Shown: piece after piece, positions 26,138 through 35,632 of the stretch
Numbering within the stretch: the first letter of the stretch is position 1
How the letters are laid out: the number at the start of each line of letters is the position of its first letter
From: Paenibacillus sp. FSL R5-0623
GTDB taxonomy: Bacteria > Bacillota > Bacilli > Paenibacillales > Paenibacillaceae
Direction: 5' to 3'
Assembly: GCF_037974265.1 (NCBI RefSeq)
Contig: NZ_CP150233.1
Coordinates: 3,844,001-3,908,000, forward strand
DNA: 64,000 bases
The notes under the pieces: generated by a model
What the model was told of the DNA's origin: nothing
Databases searched by the model: none
The model's input: the letters and a program-made list of their open reading frames with translations, nothing else
Position numbers and translations under genes: made by a program

Positions 26138-28323
26138 TGTACCGCCTCCTTGCTGGCATAGATCTGCCCAAGGTGATTCCCTTTTCCTTCGAGTAGCCAT
26201 AGAATCGACGTTACACCACGCGGATAGTACTTGCTGCCAACCGCTACACCAGACAGGATCTGGTCACTCCAGCACCAGTAGGATTCCTCCGGATGCAGCA
26301 GCCAGTTGACATGAGCCGCGTCTGCTGCCTTGCCTGTCTCATTCCATTCCACACCCAGCAGTTCTCTAGCGATAAACTGGGACAAATAGATTTTGCTCAG
26401 CCACGAGTTATTGCTTGTTGAGGACAGTTTCCAGCCCCCATCTTCGAACAGACATGTTCCCGGTACAAGAACCGTCTTCAGATGAGTTTGGAGTGCTTTC
26501 AGATAAGGTCCAAAGCGACCATTGACATCCAGTGCTGCTTCACAGCCTGTAAAGTACGGGAACACCAAACCTTCAATCGCCGGAATGATTCGAGAATCAT
26601 TATTTTCTGCAATAACAGCTGGAATGTAGCCGCCATCTGTCAACTGTGCAGCAATACTGGCAGCGCAGCGATCCGCTTGAAGCCCTGCTTGATGGGACAG
26701 ATCTGCCAACTTCTCAGTTGCGAACAGCTTCTCCAATGCAACATAGACCGCCCAACATTTACCCGCCAGATAGATATTATTGCGAGACTGTCCAAGTGAC
26801 ACATCCAGGCTGTCGTAGGTTGTAATCTCCGCTCCACCTTGGGTACGGCTGCTATCGAGACCCATCAAACCGTTACGCTGCTCAGCGTCGGGATGGTCAC
26901 GATTAAGCATGCTTTCGAAGCAATCCTGGATAACAGGCAACATGTTTTTCACAAAAGCTTGATCCTGTGTCTGTTCAATGTATACTGTCGCGCAGCAGAG
27001 CCAGTTCACCAGTTCCTCGTGGCTCATCTGTGAGAAGCAGTCTTCAATGCCAACCAGCTCATATGCAGAGTGTCCAGGGCGTGAGAACACATTGGCAACA
27101 CCAATATCATGGGTAAAGGTGATTCCGCCCGGATATAACTTCTCTTCCCCCGGGAAACGAACCTGATCCGTATAACTGTAACGTTTCACAAACCACTCCA
27201 GCTCATTACGCACCGTCCATGGATTCAAGGCAAGCTCGAAGTACAACTGATCAGCCGTCAGATCAAGTGTGTTCATCATCCGATACTCCCCTTCGTTCAC
27301 CACCCAGAGTGGCTCACCATCGGCATCCAGCAATTGAGTACTGGCATAATAGCTATGAATGGAATGAGCAAGCATGAATGATTGATCTTCGGTCAAAGCA
27401 GCCGATCCAAGGCGTTGTTCAACCTCTCCACAGGATGCGGTCAACTCACTAAAACGTTGTAGTGCATACTCTCCTGCTGCCTGAATATCGGAGAAGTACC
27501 GCGTATACCAATACGTTGTGTCCATTCCAGTCGTCACAATGCCCCCGCGATAGAAACATACTGCGAATTGATACGTACGTTTCTCTCCAGCCGGCACCTC
27601 CATCAGTAGTGCAGCGGTTGAGCCAAGTCCAAATGCCAGATTCTCCCGATGTTTCTCCTGCAACAGTTTCTCCAGCGTAAATCCGCGTGCGGGCCACAGT
27701 CCGTCATCTGCTGACATAATTGCTGTAAGTCGACCTTGTCCCACACCTGTGATAGAGCCACCCTCAGGTCCCCCAATCAGACGCATCGCAGAGTACGGAT
27801 CATTGCCCTGATAGCCAAAGTAGGCTTTCCGTGATTGTTGACCTTGCGTGTTGTCGATCGTCATCTCTACCAATACGGCTGGTACGAGCGCATCCATTAA
27901 TTCTTCACGATCACCATTCGTTGGATCAGGTACTGGACGTACAGGCGAGTAGATACGGAACGTCAGATCTCCAGCAGTCCACGTATCCGTACCTGAGGTA
28001 AATTCACGGGTAATATCTTCATCGCGAAAAGCCGTAATAAGAGGTTGTGGAGCTTTGGTCGCGTTTGTCGACGCCGGGTCCCCATTCTCCAGCTTCTCTA
28101 CATCATAGCGGCTGCTCTCATCCTCGGAAGCTTCATAAAAAGGAAGTGCCTGATAATTATCTCCATCGCGAGATTGTAATCCAATATATACATTCTGGTC
28201 TGCCGGCTTGCCGAGTTCCAGACCCAGCCCGCCCTTGGCTCCTTTGTATCCCAGTGTAAAACTGGCAAAAGCACCAATCGGTGCATGATGTGCATTATAA
28301 AAGATGGATTTGGAAGTACTCAT
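26134..28323 (-). CDS. Beta-xylosidase, GH52
   Basis: A 729-residue GH52 enzyme, close in length and sequence to the Geobacillus stearothermophilus beta-xylosidase. The nucleophile Glu is in [10 protein letters not shown] (about residues 343-352), and the acid/base Asp in the GLDSSRT to [10 protein letters not shown] block. GH52 is a retaining, intracellular xylosidase that cuts xylo-oligosaccharides to xylose. The ATG follows GAGAGGGG. It is the first gene of the GH52-GH67 operon and is divergent from an AraC regulator, which is therefore the likely activator. Confidence 0.95.
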   Translation of the reverse strand: MSTSKSIFYNAHHAPIGAFASFTLGYKGAKGGLGLELGKPADQNVYIGLQSRDGDNYQALPFYEASEDESSRYDVEKLENGDPASTNATKAPQPLITAFRDEDITREFTSGTDTWTAGDLTFRIYSPVRPVPDPTNGDREELMDALVPAVLVEMTIDNTQGQQSRKAYFGYQGNDPYSAMRLIGGPEGGSITGVGQGRLTAIMSADDGLWPARGFTLEKLLQEKHRENLAFGLGSTAALLMEVPAGEKRTYQFAVCFYRGGIVTTGMDTTYWYTRYFSDIQAAGEYALQRFSELTASCGEVEQRLGSAALTEDQSFMLAHSIHSYYASTQLLDADGEPLWVVNEGEYRMMNTLDLTADQLYFELALNPWTVRNELEWFVKRYSYTDQVRFPGEEKLYPGGITFTHDIGVANVFSRPGHSAYELVGIEDCFSQMSHEELVNWLCCATVYIEQTQDQAFVKNMLPVIQDCFESMLNRDHPDAEQRNGLMGLDSSRTQGGAEITTYDSLDVSLGQSRNNIYLAGKCWAVYVALEKLFATEKLADLSHQAGLQADRCAASIAAQLTDGGYIPAVIAENNDSRIIPAIEGLVFPYFTGCEAALDVNGRFGPYLKALQTHLKTVLVPGTCLFEDGGWKLSSTSNNSWLSKIYLSQFIARELLGVEWNETGKAADAAHVNWLLHPEESYWCWSDQILSGVAVGSKYYPRGVTSILWLLEGKGNHLGQIYASKEAVQ

Positions 28324-28420
28324 GAATCATAACCCCTCTCAGAATGGTTGCATACGTTTTTCATTAGCCCCATCCTAACACGTGGTTCCACCTCCGACCA
28401 TGATCAAATCAATCGGATAT

Positions 28421-28449
28421 TTACCCAAATCAAGCTGATAGACTATAAT
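28421..28449 (+). promoter_or_regulatory. Sigma-A promoter of the AraC gene
   Basis: TTACCC, 17 bases, TATAAT. The predicted transcript starts near 28455, inside the cre site. Confidence 0.5.
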
Positions 28450-28452
28450 AGA

Positions 28453-28466
28453 TTAAAGCGGTTACA
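28453..28466 (+). promoter_or_regulatory. cre site (CcpA) in the GH52/AraC control region
   Basis: TTAAAGCGGTTACA fits the CcpA consensus at 12 of 14 positions and overlaps the expected transcription start of the AraC gene. Catabolite repression would lower the activator and so the xylan enzymes. Confidence 0.5.
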
Positions 28467-28544
28467 CAAACCCGTTCCATTTGATATAAGTGTGTGTTCA
28501 AAATCACATTTTTTGAACAACCTCTAAATAAAGGGGGATCTTCC

Positions 28545-29456
28545 ATGTCTTCAACGTACTTGCCTCCTACTTTGGGAGAAAGTGTCCATGAAGTTTTTTA
28601 TCCAGATGTGCAAACAACGGTCAATCTGTTCGCCATTCATTTACGAAGTGTAGGTGTGGACTGGGATTATCCGGCACATGAGCACCCTCAATATGAATTG
28701 AATTATGTCACGGAAGGCGAGCAACGCATGATGGTGAATGGTACCCTATACATTCAAAAGGCTGGCGAACTGCTCCTGATTCCTCCGGGAAGCATTCATT
28801 CCAGCCAGAGCCATAACGGCAAGGGATTCACGTATTTTTGCATGCATTTTGACATTGATGATCAGTTATTCCTATCGTTGCTGGCACGTATCAAACAAGT
28901 GCGATTCAGTGCAGATAGCCCGGTTACGCAGCAGATCGAGCCTGTTTTGCGCAAATTGATGTCATCTGCGGATGATGAAGTAGCAAATACGATGGTACAA
29001 CGTATGCAGCTGCAATCTGCGGTATTTGAACTATTTGGCCATCTATGGGAGGCAGTCTCGCAAGAGGCAGCGCAATGGTTTACCGACGGACACGAAAAGA
29101 TCGAACTCGCCCACCAGATTCGTAATCGATTGCAAGGCCTGATGAGTCAGCAATTCAAACAGGGACACGAGTCCAACGGTCACTATGGCATTGATGATAT
29201 TGCAGCGGAGCTGGGTATCAGTTCTTCTCACTGTAATCGTGTGTTCAAGCAGGTGTTTGGTCAGTCTCCACGTGCTGTATTGTCCCAGTTGGTTTTACAT
29301 GAAGCAAAGCTTCTACTGGGCAATCCGAAGCTGTCCGTTCAGAATATTGCCGTCATGCTTGGTTATAAGGATATCGCCCATTTCAGTCGTCAATTCAAGC
29401 GCTGGTCCGGCATGTCACCCTCCCGTTACCGACAGGAACAGCCTGCTCTGGAATGA
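28545..29456 (+). CDS. AraC-family regulator of the xylan genes
   Basis: A 303-residue regulator. The N-terminal cupin-like AraC-binding domain contains the PAHEHPQYELNYVTEGE and PPGSIHSS motifs. The C-terminal double HTH (about 205-300) contains ISSSHCNRVFKQVFGQSP and the diagnostic FSRQFKRWSGMSPSRYR. The ATG at 28545 has AAGGGGG at 9 bases; the longer frame from 28494 has none. Divergent orientation from the GH52 gene suggests that it senses a xylan or aldouronate sugar and activates that operon. A terminator hairpin overlaps its stop codon. Confidence 0.88.
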   Translation: MSSTYLPPTLGESVHEVFYPDVQTTVNLFAIHLRSVGVDWDYPAHEHPQYELNYVTEGEQRMMVNGTLYIQKAGELLLIPPGSIHSSQSHNGKGFTYFCMHFDIDDQLFLSLLARIKQVRFSADSPVTQQIEPVLRKLMSSADDEVANTMVQRMQLQSAVFELFGHLWEAVSQEAAQWFTDGHEKIELAHQIRNRLQGLMSQQFKQGHESNGHYGIDDIAAELGISSSHCNRVFKQVFGQSPRAVLSQLVLHEAKLLLGNPKLSVQNIAVMLGYKDIAHFSRQFKRWSGMSPSRYRQEQPALE

Positions 29457-29476
29457 GGTTCAGTAGCAGGCTGTTC
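29436..29476 (+). terminator. Terminator overlapping the AraC stop codon
   Basis: A perfect 12-bp inverted repeat, GAACAGCCTGCT and AGCAGGCTGTTC, encloses the TGA stop. ATCTTTCTTATTTATTT follows. It may also serve the convergent aldehyde dehydrogenase gene. Confidence 0.8.
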
Positions 29477-29487
29477 ATCTTTCTTAT

Positions 29488-30891
29488 TTATTTCAACAAA
29501 CGCTTAATCAACTTCAGCTTGTTATCATATGGTGGATATAGAATCGGCAGATTCAACTTGGTGCTTTTTTTCAGTACACTTTTGAGATGAGAGAAGGTTT
29601 CGAAGCTGTACTGCCCATGATACGAGCCAACACCAGAATGACCAACACCGCCAAACGGCAGACGCGGATTCGCTACATGCGTGATCGTATCGTTAATGCA
29701 GCCGCCTCCAAAAGAAACTTCGCGCAGCACTTTGTCCTGAACCCGGGTGTCGGAAGTAAACAGATACAAGGCGAGCGGTTTCGGCCGCTTTACGATTCCT
29801 ACAATGGCTTCATCGAGGTTACGATAACTAATGATCGGCAGGATCGGTCCAAAAATCTCATCTTCCATCGTTGCTGCATCCCAGGACTCCGCATCAATCA
29901 GTGTAGGTTCAATGAAGCGATCTTCCTCATCCGAAGCTCCTCCATATATCACTTTGGCCTGATCTCTTTCGATCAGAGTCGTCAGACGTTTAAAATGTCC
30001 TTTGTTCACGATTCGCCCGTAGTCCTTGTTGTGCTGGATATCCGAACCAAAGAAGGACACAATCGCTGCCTTCATCTCTGTAATTAACGGTCCCTTCACG
30101 CGCTCATGCACAAGTAAATAATCGGGTGCGATACAGGTCTGTCCTGTATTGAGCAGTTTGCCCCATATAATGCGCTCCGCAGCTACTTTGATATCCGCCT
30201 GTTCATCAACGATGACCGGACTTTTGCCTCCCAGTTCTAACGTAACGGGGACGAGATTTTTGGCAGCTGCCTCCATCACAATTTTGCCTACCGGTACACT
30301 GCCTGTAAAAAAGATATAGTCGAATGGCGCGTTAATCAGTGCTGTTGTTGTATCTTTTGCACCATCGAGCACTTGTACATATGCCGGTTCGAACACGCTC
30401 GCAATCATTTCACGTACAACAGCGGACACCGCAGGTGTATTCTCTGACGCTTTGAGCACGGCTGTGTTACCTGCCGCAATAGCACCTACCAATGGTTCGA
30501 TCAAGAGTTGAAATGGATAATTGAAAGGTCCGATGATCAGAACCGCCCCGTAGGGTTCGGGTATGATATAACTTTTCGAACCCAGGAGCGCCATTTGCGT
30601 TTTCACTTTAACGGGTTTCACCCATTTATTCACTTTACGAATGGTGTGTGTGATGCTATCCATCATGAATCCGATCTCGGTTGTGTAGGATTCGAACTCA
30701 CTTTTGCCCAAATCCTGATAGAGAGCTTCTGTCAGTCTGGATTCGTACTTTTGGATAGCCTGCTTGAGTTGGGTCAGACGTGCAATTCGAGCTTCTGCCG
30801 ATCGTGTGGCCCCGGAACGAAAGAACTGTCGTTGCTGCTCCAAGATCTGTTCAACTTCCTGACTGGTTACTTCCCGTATAGTCGTTGTCAT
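29488..30891 (-). CDS. Aldehyde dehydrogenase, class 3 type (YwdH-like)
   Basis: A 467-residue NAD(P)-dependent aldehyde dehydrogenase. The catalytic Cys is in NTGQTC, the Glu in ELGGKSP, and a conserved GPFNYPFQL segment is present. The length and the C-terminal PILYPPYDNK stretch place it with class 3 and fatty-aldehyde enzymes such as YwdH. It would detoxify medium- or long-chain aldehydes. An ArsR-type repressor gene lies just upstream, and matching inverted repeats precede both genes, so it looks inducible. Confidence 0.9.
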   Translation of the reverse strand: MTTTIREVTSQEVEQILEQQRQFFRSGATRSAEARIARLTQLKQAIQKYESRLTEALYQDLGKSEFESYTTEIGFMMDSITHTIRKVNKWVKPVKVKTQMALLGSKSYIIPEPYGAVLIIGPFNYPFQLLIEPLVGAIAAGNTAVLKASENTPAVSAVVREMIASVFEPAYVQVLDGAKDTTTALINAPFDYIFFTGSVPVGKIVMEAAAKNLVPVTLELGGKSPVIVDEQADIKVAAERIIWGKLLNTGQTCIAPDYLLVHERVKGPLITEMKAAIVSFFGSDIQHNKDYGRIVNKGHFKRLTTLIERDQAKVIYGGASDEEDRFIEPTLIDAESWDAATMEDEIFGPILPIISYRNLDEAIVGIVKRPKPLALYLFTSDTRVQDKVLREVSFGGGCINDTITHVANPRLPFGGVGHSGVGSYHGQYSFETFSHLKSVLKKSTKLNLPILYPPYDNKLKLIKRLLK

Positions 30892-30924
30892 ATATACATA
30901 CTCCTCTGTTTATTATTGATCAAG

Positions 30925-30942
30925 CGTTTAAACTTACGAACC
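30925..30942 (-). promoter_or_regulatory. Operator upstream of the aldehyde dehydrogenase gene
   Basis: CGTTTAAACTTACGAACC shares 15 of 18 bases with the repeat at 31355-31372. It lies 34 bases before the dehydrogenase start and probably binds the ArsR protein encoded next to it. Confidence 0.6.
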
Positions 30943-30986
30943 TATAAGGCACATGCAAAAGCATGTTTTATTTTATCACTATTAAT

Positions 30987-31289
30987 CTACAGACACTCTT
31001 CTTCCAAAGCAGCTACCAGTTCCTTCAGCAGTTCCACCGATGCATTCAATGAAGCCGAATAATAGCGCTGTGTGCCCTTCTGTTCCACAGATATAAGTCC
31101 CTTCTCTAACAACAGCTTGAGATGATGAGATATGGCTGGCCGGGATAGGCTGGATTGTTCGGTAATTTCATTCACCGTCATTCTGCCCTTCTCGGTAAGT
31201 GTCAGCAAAATGGATTGACGATGGTTGTCACTTAACACCTGAAATAACGGAATACAGGTTTGAAAAACGCTAATTGCTTTTTGTCCCAT
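30987..31289 (-). CDS. ArsR-family transcriptional regulator
   Basis: A 100-residue winged-helix protein. The HTH is VNEITEQSSLSRPAISHHLKLL and the wing is EQKGTQRYYS. It lacks the alpha-3 Cys box of metal sensors; the cysteines are at TCIP and the C-terminal EEECL, so redox or aldehyde sensing is conceivable. GAGGTGA precedes the ATG. It is transcribed ahead of the aldehyde dehydrogenase gene, and related operators stand before each, which indicates autoregulation and control of that gene. Confidence 0.88.
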   Translation of the reverse strand: MGQKAISVFQTCIPLFQVLSDNHRQSILLTLTEKGRMTVNEITEQSSLSRPAISHHLKLLLEKGLISVEQKGTQRYYSASLNASVELLKELVAALEEECL

Positions 31290-31354
31290 GGTTTCACCTC
31301 TATGCTATTTCTTCTTCATTATTTCTACGTATATTTCTCAGTTTGATGTCTGTT

Positions 31355-31372
31355 GGTTTAAACATTCGAACC
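31355..31372 (-). promoter_or_regulatory. Operator upstream of the ArsR gene
   Basis: GGTTTAAA-CA-TTCGAACC, an 8-bp inverted repeat with one mismatch, 66 bases before the ArsR start. A related copy precedes the aldehyde dehydrogenase gene. Confidence 0.6.
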
Positions 31373-31433
31373 TAATGACTGAATTGTACTCTTTATTCAC
31401 TTGAACTGCAAGTGAACCATCAACTAAAATTAA

Positions 31434-31484
31434 TATAATGCTGATAAAGCGCTTCCATACTACCATACAAGTATGGTAGTATGG
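31434..31484 (+). promoter_or_regulatory. -10 box and 30-bp perfect palindromic operator of the uronate operon
   Basis: A TATAAT at 31434-31439 is followed by a perfect palindrome at 31455-31484: CCATACTACCATAC, AA, and the exact reverse complement. It ends just before the AAGGAG site of the GntR gene, so a bound protein would block transcription at about +10 to +40. Confidence 0.7.
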
Positions 31485-31503
31485 CATTGAAGGAGTTGAA
31501 GTT

Positions 31504-32238
31504 GTGGAATATACCCCAAAGTTATCATCCAAAGCCGGTTTGTTGCCTGTTGCGAGCAATATGTCTTCCATGAATAATAAGCAATCTTACTCAACGCGAG
31601 ATGTCGTTTACTTCACGCTGAAACAACTCATTTTGAGTTTGAATATGCCTCCGGGAACAGCTATTTCTGAGAAGGAAATTTCGCTGGAGTTCCAGGTAAG
31701 CCGGACACCTGTTCGAGAAAGTTTTGTAAGGCTTGCTCAGGAAGGTCTGCTGGAAGTGTACCCACAGCGTGGCACATACGTCTCTCTGATTCAGGTCGAC
31801 CTCGTTGAGGAAGCTCGGTTCATGCGTGAACAGCTCGAACGAGCCGTAATCAGGCTCGCCTGCGAGAACTTTCCGAACGAACAGATGGTAGCTCTTGAAC
31901 AGAACCTTGCGTGGCAACAGGAATGTAAGATCAAACCGGATGATGAACGAATGTTTCAATTGGATGAGGAATTCCATAGCACTCTTTTTGCAGGCTGCAA
32001 CAAAAGCAACACCTGGACTGTTATCCAGCAGATGAATGTACATTTGAATCGAAGTCGCATGTTACGCCTGTCCTCGGACCACCAGTGGGATCACCTGATT
32101 GAACAGCACCGGTCTATGGTCAAGGCCATTCAGCAGCATGATGCCGACACAGCAGAGCGACTGATGCAGGAACACTTGCATTTAACTGTCACCGATTTGG
32201 CTGTCCTGCAGGATACATATCCGTCCTATTTTCAATGA
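31504..32238 (+). CDS. GntR-family (FCD) regulator of the uronate operon
   Basis: A 244-residue regulator. The N-terminal winged HTH (about 30-95) contains EKEISLEFQVSRTPVRESFVRLAQEGLL. The all-helical FCD domain has the metal-ligand pattern Asp-Glu-Glu-Phe-His in FQLDEEFHSTLF and later His residues in EQHRSMV and QEHLHL. The start is GTG with AAGGAG at 8 bases. It is directly followed by uxuA and the uxuB-like gene, so it is probably a UxuR-type repressor released by a uronate or mannonate. The 30-bp palindrome before it is the likely operator. Confidence 0.9.
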   Translation: MEYTPKLSSKAGLLPVASNMSSMNNKQSYSTRDVVYFTLKQLILSLNMPPGTAISEKEISLEFQVSRTPVRESFVRLAQEGLLEVYPQRGTYVSLIQVDLVEEARFMREQLERAVIRLACENFPNEQMVALEQNLAWQQECKIKPDDERMFQLDEEFHSTLFAGCNKSNTWTVIQQMNVHLNRSRMLRLSSDHQWDHLIEQHRSMVKAIQQHDADTAERLMQEHLHLTVTDLAVLQDTYPSYFQ

Positions 32239-32278
32239 CTGAATTTTTCTTCCTACTATTCATGATGAGGTGAACGTG

Positions 32279-33346
32279 ATGAGAATGGTTTTTCGCTGGT
32301 TCGGCGAAGGCAATGATACGGTAACGCTGGATCATATCCGGCAGATTCCGGGTGTTGAAGGTATTGTGTGGGCACTGCACGATGTTCCTGCTGGCGAGGA
32401 ATGGCCGATGGACAAAATACTCGCTGTCAAAACAGCAGCTGACAAGGCCGGGTTACATCTGGATGTCGTTGAGAGTGTGAACATCCATGAGGATATCAAG
32501 TTGGGCCTGCCATCAAGGGATAAATATATCGCAAATTATATTAAAACGATGGAGAAACTGGCTCAAGTTGGTGTGAAGGTCATCTGTTACAACTTTATGC
32601 CGATCTTCGACTGGCTTCGCACGGATATGCACAAGGAAATGGAGGATGGCTCAACTGCCCTCTTCTATGAGCACAGTAAACTCGCAGATATAGAACCTCT
32701 AGAACTCGTTCGACGCATTACGGAAAACTCCGCACTCACCATGCCAGGTTGGGAACCGGAACGATTGCAGTATTTAACAGGTCTGTTCGAAGCCTACAAG
32801 GATGTAACCGAGGATCATATGTGGGAGCACGCACGTTATTTCCTGCAAGAGATTATGCCTACAGCCGAACGGCTGGGGATTCGAATGGCCATCCATCCGG
32901 ATGACCCGCCATGGCCAATCTTTGGATTACCAAAGATTATTACAAGTCAGGAGAATGTTCGGAAATATCTGAACCTTTATGATAGCCCTTACAACAGCGT
33001 GACATTATGCAGTGGCTCTTTGGGAGCGAATGCTGATAATGACATCATCGGGATGATACACGAGTTCAAGGATCGGATTCCATTTGCCCACATTCGTAAT
33101 GTCAAAATCTACGAAAACGGCGACTTTATCGAAACCTCACATCGCAGTCAGGATGGCAGTGTTGATATTGCAGGGGTTGTTGAGGCTTATCACGATATCG
33201 GTTATGAAGGTTATGCAAGACCCGACCACGGTCGTCACCTTTGGGGAGAACAGTGCCGACCTGGTTATGGACTCTATGACCGGGCTTTGGGGATCATGTA
33301 TCTCTGGGGCGTCTGGGATTCCCTGCAAAGGAGGGTAAAAGCATGA
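32279..33346 (+). CDS. uxuA: Mannonate dehydratase
   Basis: A 355-residue UxuA, converting D-mannonate to 2-keto-3-deoxygluconate. It has the typical N-terminal [11 protein letters not shown], the central [13 protein letters not shown], and metal-site segments IHPDDPP, LCSGSLG and HIRNVK. The length matches the Bacillus-type enzyme. The ATG at 32279 has ATGAGGTG 6 bases upstream; GTG codons a few bases earlier are less likely. The stop overlaps the following SDR start as ATGA. This step follows glucuronate isomerisation and fructuronate reduction; uxaC is not in the window. Confidence 0.95.
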   Translation: MRMVFRWFGEGNDTVTLDHIRQIPGVEGIVWALHDVPAGEEWPMDKILAVKTAADKAGLHLDVVESVNIHEDIKLGLPSRDKYIANYIKTMEKLAQVGVKVICYNFMPIFDWLRTDMHKEMEDGSTALFYEHSKLADIEPLELVRRITENSALTMPGWEPERLQYLTGLFEAYKDVTEDHMWEHARYFLQEIMPTAERLGIRMAIHPDDPPWPIFGLPKIITSQENVRKYLNLYDSPYNSVTLCSGSLGANADNDIIGMIHEFKDRIPFAHIRNVKIYENGDFIETSHRSQDGSVDIAGVVEAYHDIGYEGYARPDHGRHLWGEQCRPGYGLYDRALGIMYLWGVWDSLQRRVKA

Positions 33347-34206
33347 GTGAACACCAATATGAACGCTCATCTCGTCTCGAAGGCAGAACGGCTGTAATCA
33401 CCGGAGGTGCTGGAGTATTATGCCGCTCCATGGCGGAAGAACTGGCTCGGCACGGTGCAAGTGTAGCCATCCTGAACCGCACTGTGTCCAAGGGGCAGGA
33501 AGTTGTAGCTGCGATAGAAGCTGACGGTGGCAAAGCGATTGCTATTGCCTGTGACGTAACCCAGGCCGATAGTGTGCAAGCGGCAGCAGATGCTGTGCTG
33601 GAACAGCTTGGACCATGCGACATTCTTATTAATGGCGCGGGTGGCAATAACGCCAGTGCCAACACCACGAATGAAATTTTCAGATTGGAAGATCTGAAAA
33701 AGAGCGATGTCACTACATTTTTCGATGTAAGTGTAGAGGGATTTCGTCAAGTGATGGATCTGAATTTTGTCGGTTCTCTCATCCCCACTCAGATCTTTGC
33801 GAGACATATGATAGAGCGCGATGTTCCCGCTACTGTCATCAATATTTCTTCCATGAGCGCCCCATCGCCCATGACCAAAGTTCCAGCGTACAGTGCTGCC
33901 AAGGCAGCGATTAACAACTTCACGCAGTGGCTCGCTGTGCATCTGGCTGAATCCGGTATTCGTGTCAACGCCATTGCACCCGGATTCTTCCTAACAGAAC
34001 AGAACCGTAACCTATTACTGCAACCAGACGGTTCTCCTACCGAACGTTCGAGTAAAATCATTGCCCATACTCCTATGCGCCGCTTTGGCAAACCGGAAGA
34101 CCTGCTTGGCACATTGATGTGGCTTGCGGATGAAAGACAATCCGGCTTTGTTACTGGCACAGTCATTCCGGTAGATGGCGGATTTATGGCCTATTCTGGT
34201 GTATGA
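33343..34206 (+). CDS. SDR oxidoreductase, D-mannonate/fructuronate reductase type (UxuB-like)
   Basis: A 287-residue [11 protein letters not shown] is the cofactor loop, NGAGGNN follows, the active site has NISSM and YSAAK, and the [12 protein letters not shown] region is typical of the YjmF group. In B. subtilis, yjmF sits in the hexuronate locus and is thought to reduce D-fructuronate to D-mannonate. It overlaps uxuA by four bases, so the two are translationally coupled. It differs from the long-chain UxuB of E. coli, so the assignment rests on context and family. Confidence 0.88.
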   Translation: MSEHQYERSSRLEGRTAVITGGAGVLCRSMAEELARHGASVAILNRTVSKGQEVVAAIEADGGKAIAIACDVTQADSVQAAADAVLEQLGPCDILINGAGGNNASANTTNEIFRLEDLKKSDVTTFFDVSVEGFRQVMDLNFVGSLIPTQIFARHMIERDVPATVINISSMSAPSPMTKVPAYSAAKAAINNFTQWLAVHLAESGIRVNAIAPGFFLTEQNRNLLLQPDGSPTERSSKIIAHTPMRRFGKPEDLLGTLMWLADERQSGFVTGTVIPVDGGFMAYSGV

Positions 34207-34255
34207 CGATTAACGTGTAAATGAATCAGTTCAACTAATATAGAGAATTTATAGA

Positions 34256-34294
34256 AACCGAAACTTGGGATACTTACTCAGGTTTCGGTTTTTT
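34256..34294 (+). terminator. Terminator of the uronate operon
   Basis: AACCGAAAC pairs with GTTTCGGTT, followed by TTTT. Confidence 0.85.
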
Positions 34295-34377
34295 GCGTTC
34301 AAGCATAAGATCATCCAGTGTAGGAAAAGCTTGTTATAGTAACTATGCAAAGTGAAGTAAAGGAAGGTGATACATAC

Positions 34378-35106
34378 ATGATGGAAGAAACATGGGTTGT
34401 TGCCGTACGCTCTATTATTGCCTTTCTGACTCTGATCATCTACACAAGGGTGCTGGGCAAACAACAGATGGGTAACTTGACGTATTTTGATTATATTAAC
34501 GGCATCACAATTGGTTCCATTGCAGGGACTTTTGCAACCGATCTCTCATCGAAAGCGTGGATTCATTTTGTGGCCTTAACCATTTTCACACTGATCACGA
34601 TCATTTTTCAGTTCATTACGATGAAAAGTCGCACCCTCTCCAAATTGATGGATTCCGATCCTACCCTAGTGATTCAGAACGGCAAAATTTTGGAACAGAA
34701 TCTGCATAAAATGCGTGTGAAATTTGACGAACTGACCGTCATGTTGCGGCAAAAGGATGTATTTGATATCACTACACTCGACTATGCAATCATGGAGCCC
34801 GATGGCAGTCTCTCCGTTGTGTTAAAACCTGAGCATCAGCCTGTTACCGCCAAAGATATGCATATGCATCCCCCGAAAAGCAAGCTGATGACCGAACTGA
34901 TCATTGATGGTGTTCTGATCAAACAGAACCTGTCTGAGAGACATAAAGATATCCAGTGGCTTACCGAACAACTGAAAAAGAAAAAAGTGACGATTCAGGA
35001 CATTGCATTTGCTGCCATTCTACCCAATGACAAATTGTACATTGATCTCTTCGATGATCGTTTTAACGAAAAAGTGGATATGGGTGACTATGAAGGACCA
35101 TTCTAA
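34378..35106 (+). CDS. DUF421 membrane protein (YetF/YdfS-like)
   Basis: A 242-residue protein. Three N-terminal transmembrane helices (to about residue 80) include the conserved TRVLGKQQMGNLTYFDYINGI motif region, followed by a soluble DUF421 C-terminal domain with FDELTVMLRQKDVFDI. B. subtilis YetF and YdfR/YdfS have this layout; their role, possibly at the membrane in spores, is not settled. The ATG at 34378 has GGAAGGTGA at about 8 bases; the frame is open further upstream without a good site. A DUF4363 gene follows, a common pairing in Bacillales. Confidence 0.87.
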   Translation: MMEETWVVAVRSIIAFLTLIIYTRVLGKQQMGNLTYFDYINGITIGSIAGTFATDLSSKAWIHFVALTIFTLITIIFQFITMKSRTLSKLMDSDPTLVIQNGKILEQNLHKMRVKFDELTVMLRQKDVFDITTLDYAIMEPDGSLSVVLKPEHQPVTAKDMHMHPPKSKLMTELIIDGVLIKQNLSERHKDIQWLTEQLKKKKVTIQDIAFAAILPNDKLYIDLFDDRFNEKVDMGDYEGPF

Positions 35107-35132
35107 ATGTTCACATAGCGGGAGGTGGTTGA

Positions 35133-35504
35133 ATGAAAACACGTTTCTGGTTGCTATATGTACTTCCGATCTTTTTGATCTTGTTATTCGTAGCGATCAT
35201 GGCCAGCGGATCGTTTCTCAAGAAGCCCTTTGGTACCGAAGATCGCTTGCTCGAATCGGTGCAAACACTGGAAAAGCACGTGGAGAGCAAACAGTGGACG
35301 GCAGCCAAGTCACAGATCGAATATGCAATGCAGGCTTGGGAACGAGTCGTAGACCGGATTCAGTTCAGTGTGGAGCGTGAAACGATATATGATATTCTGG
35401 GCACCCTTGCTCGGATCAAGGGCGGCGTTGCGGCAGAGGATGATAAAGCGATTATGGAAGAGATTTATTACTTTTATGTCCTATGGGATAATCTTGGAGA
35501 TTAG
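35133..35504 (+). CDS. DUF4363 family membrane-anchored protein
   Basis: A 123-residue protein with one N-terminal transmembrane helix (about residues 7-27) and a helical extracytoplasmic domain, matching the DUF4363 pattern (WTAAKSQIEYAMQAWERV, then YDILGTLARIKGGVAAED). It is 26 bases after the DUF421 gene, with GGGAGGTGG before the ATG. The two proteins probably act together; their function is unknown. Confidence 0.82.
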   Translation: MKTRFWLLYVLPIFLILLFVAIMASGSFLKKPFGTEDRLLESVQTLEKHVESKQWTAAKSQIEYAMQAWERVVDRIQFSVERETIYDILGTLARIKGGVAAEDDKAIMEEIYYFYVLWDNLGD

Positions 35505-35514
35505 GTTCAATATC

Positions 35515-35552
35515 TTTAATATCAGACTTTAATATCAGACTTTAATATCAGA
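35515..35552. repeat. Three tandem copies of a 13-base unit
   Basis: TTTAATATCAGAC is repeated at 35515, 35528 and 35541 (the last copy ends in T). It lies between the DUF4363 stop and the terminator. It is likely slippage-derived and has no clear role. Confidence 0.8.
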
Positions 35553-35569
35553 TGTAAGTTCAATTACAA

Positions 35570-35605
35570 AAGGCACTATCCTTTTATGAAGAAAGGAAGT
35601 GCCTT
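35570..35605. terminator. Bidirectional terminator between DUF4363 and M50 genes
   Basis: The outer stem is AAGGCACT/AGTGCCTT and the inner stem CCTTT/AAAGG. A-rich and T-rich flanks suit both convergent genes. Confidence 0.85.
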
Positions 35606-35632
35606 CTTTGCGTTTATATAACTTACTATCCG

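Noticed and set aside
35515..35552. CRISPR-like array
   Set aside because: The three units are directly adjacent without spacers.
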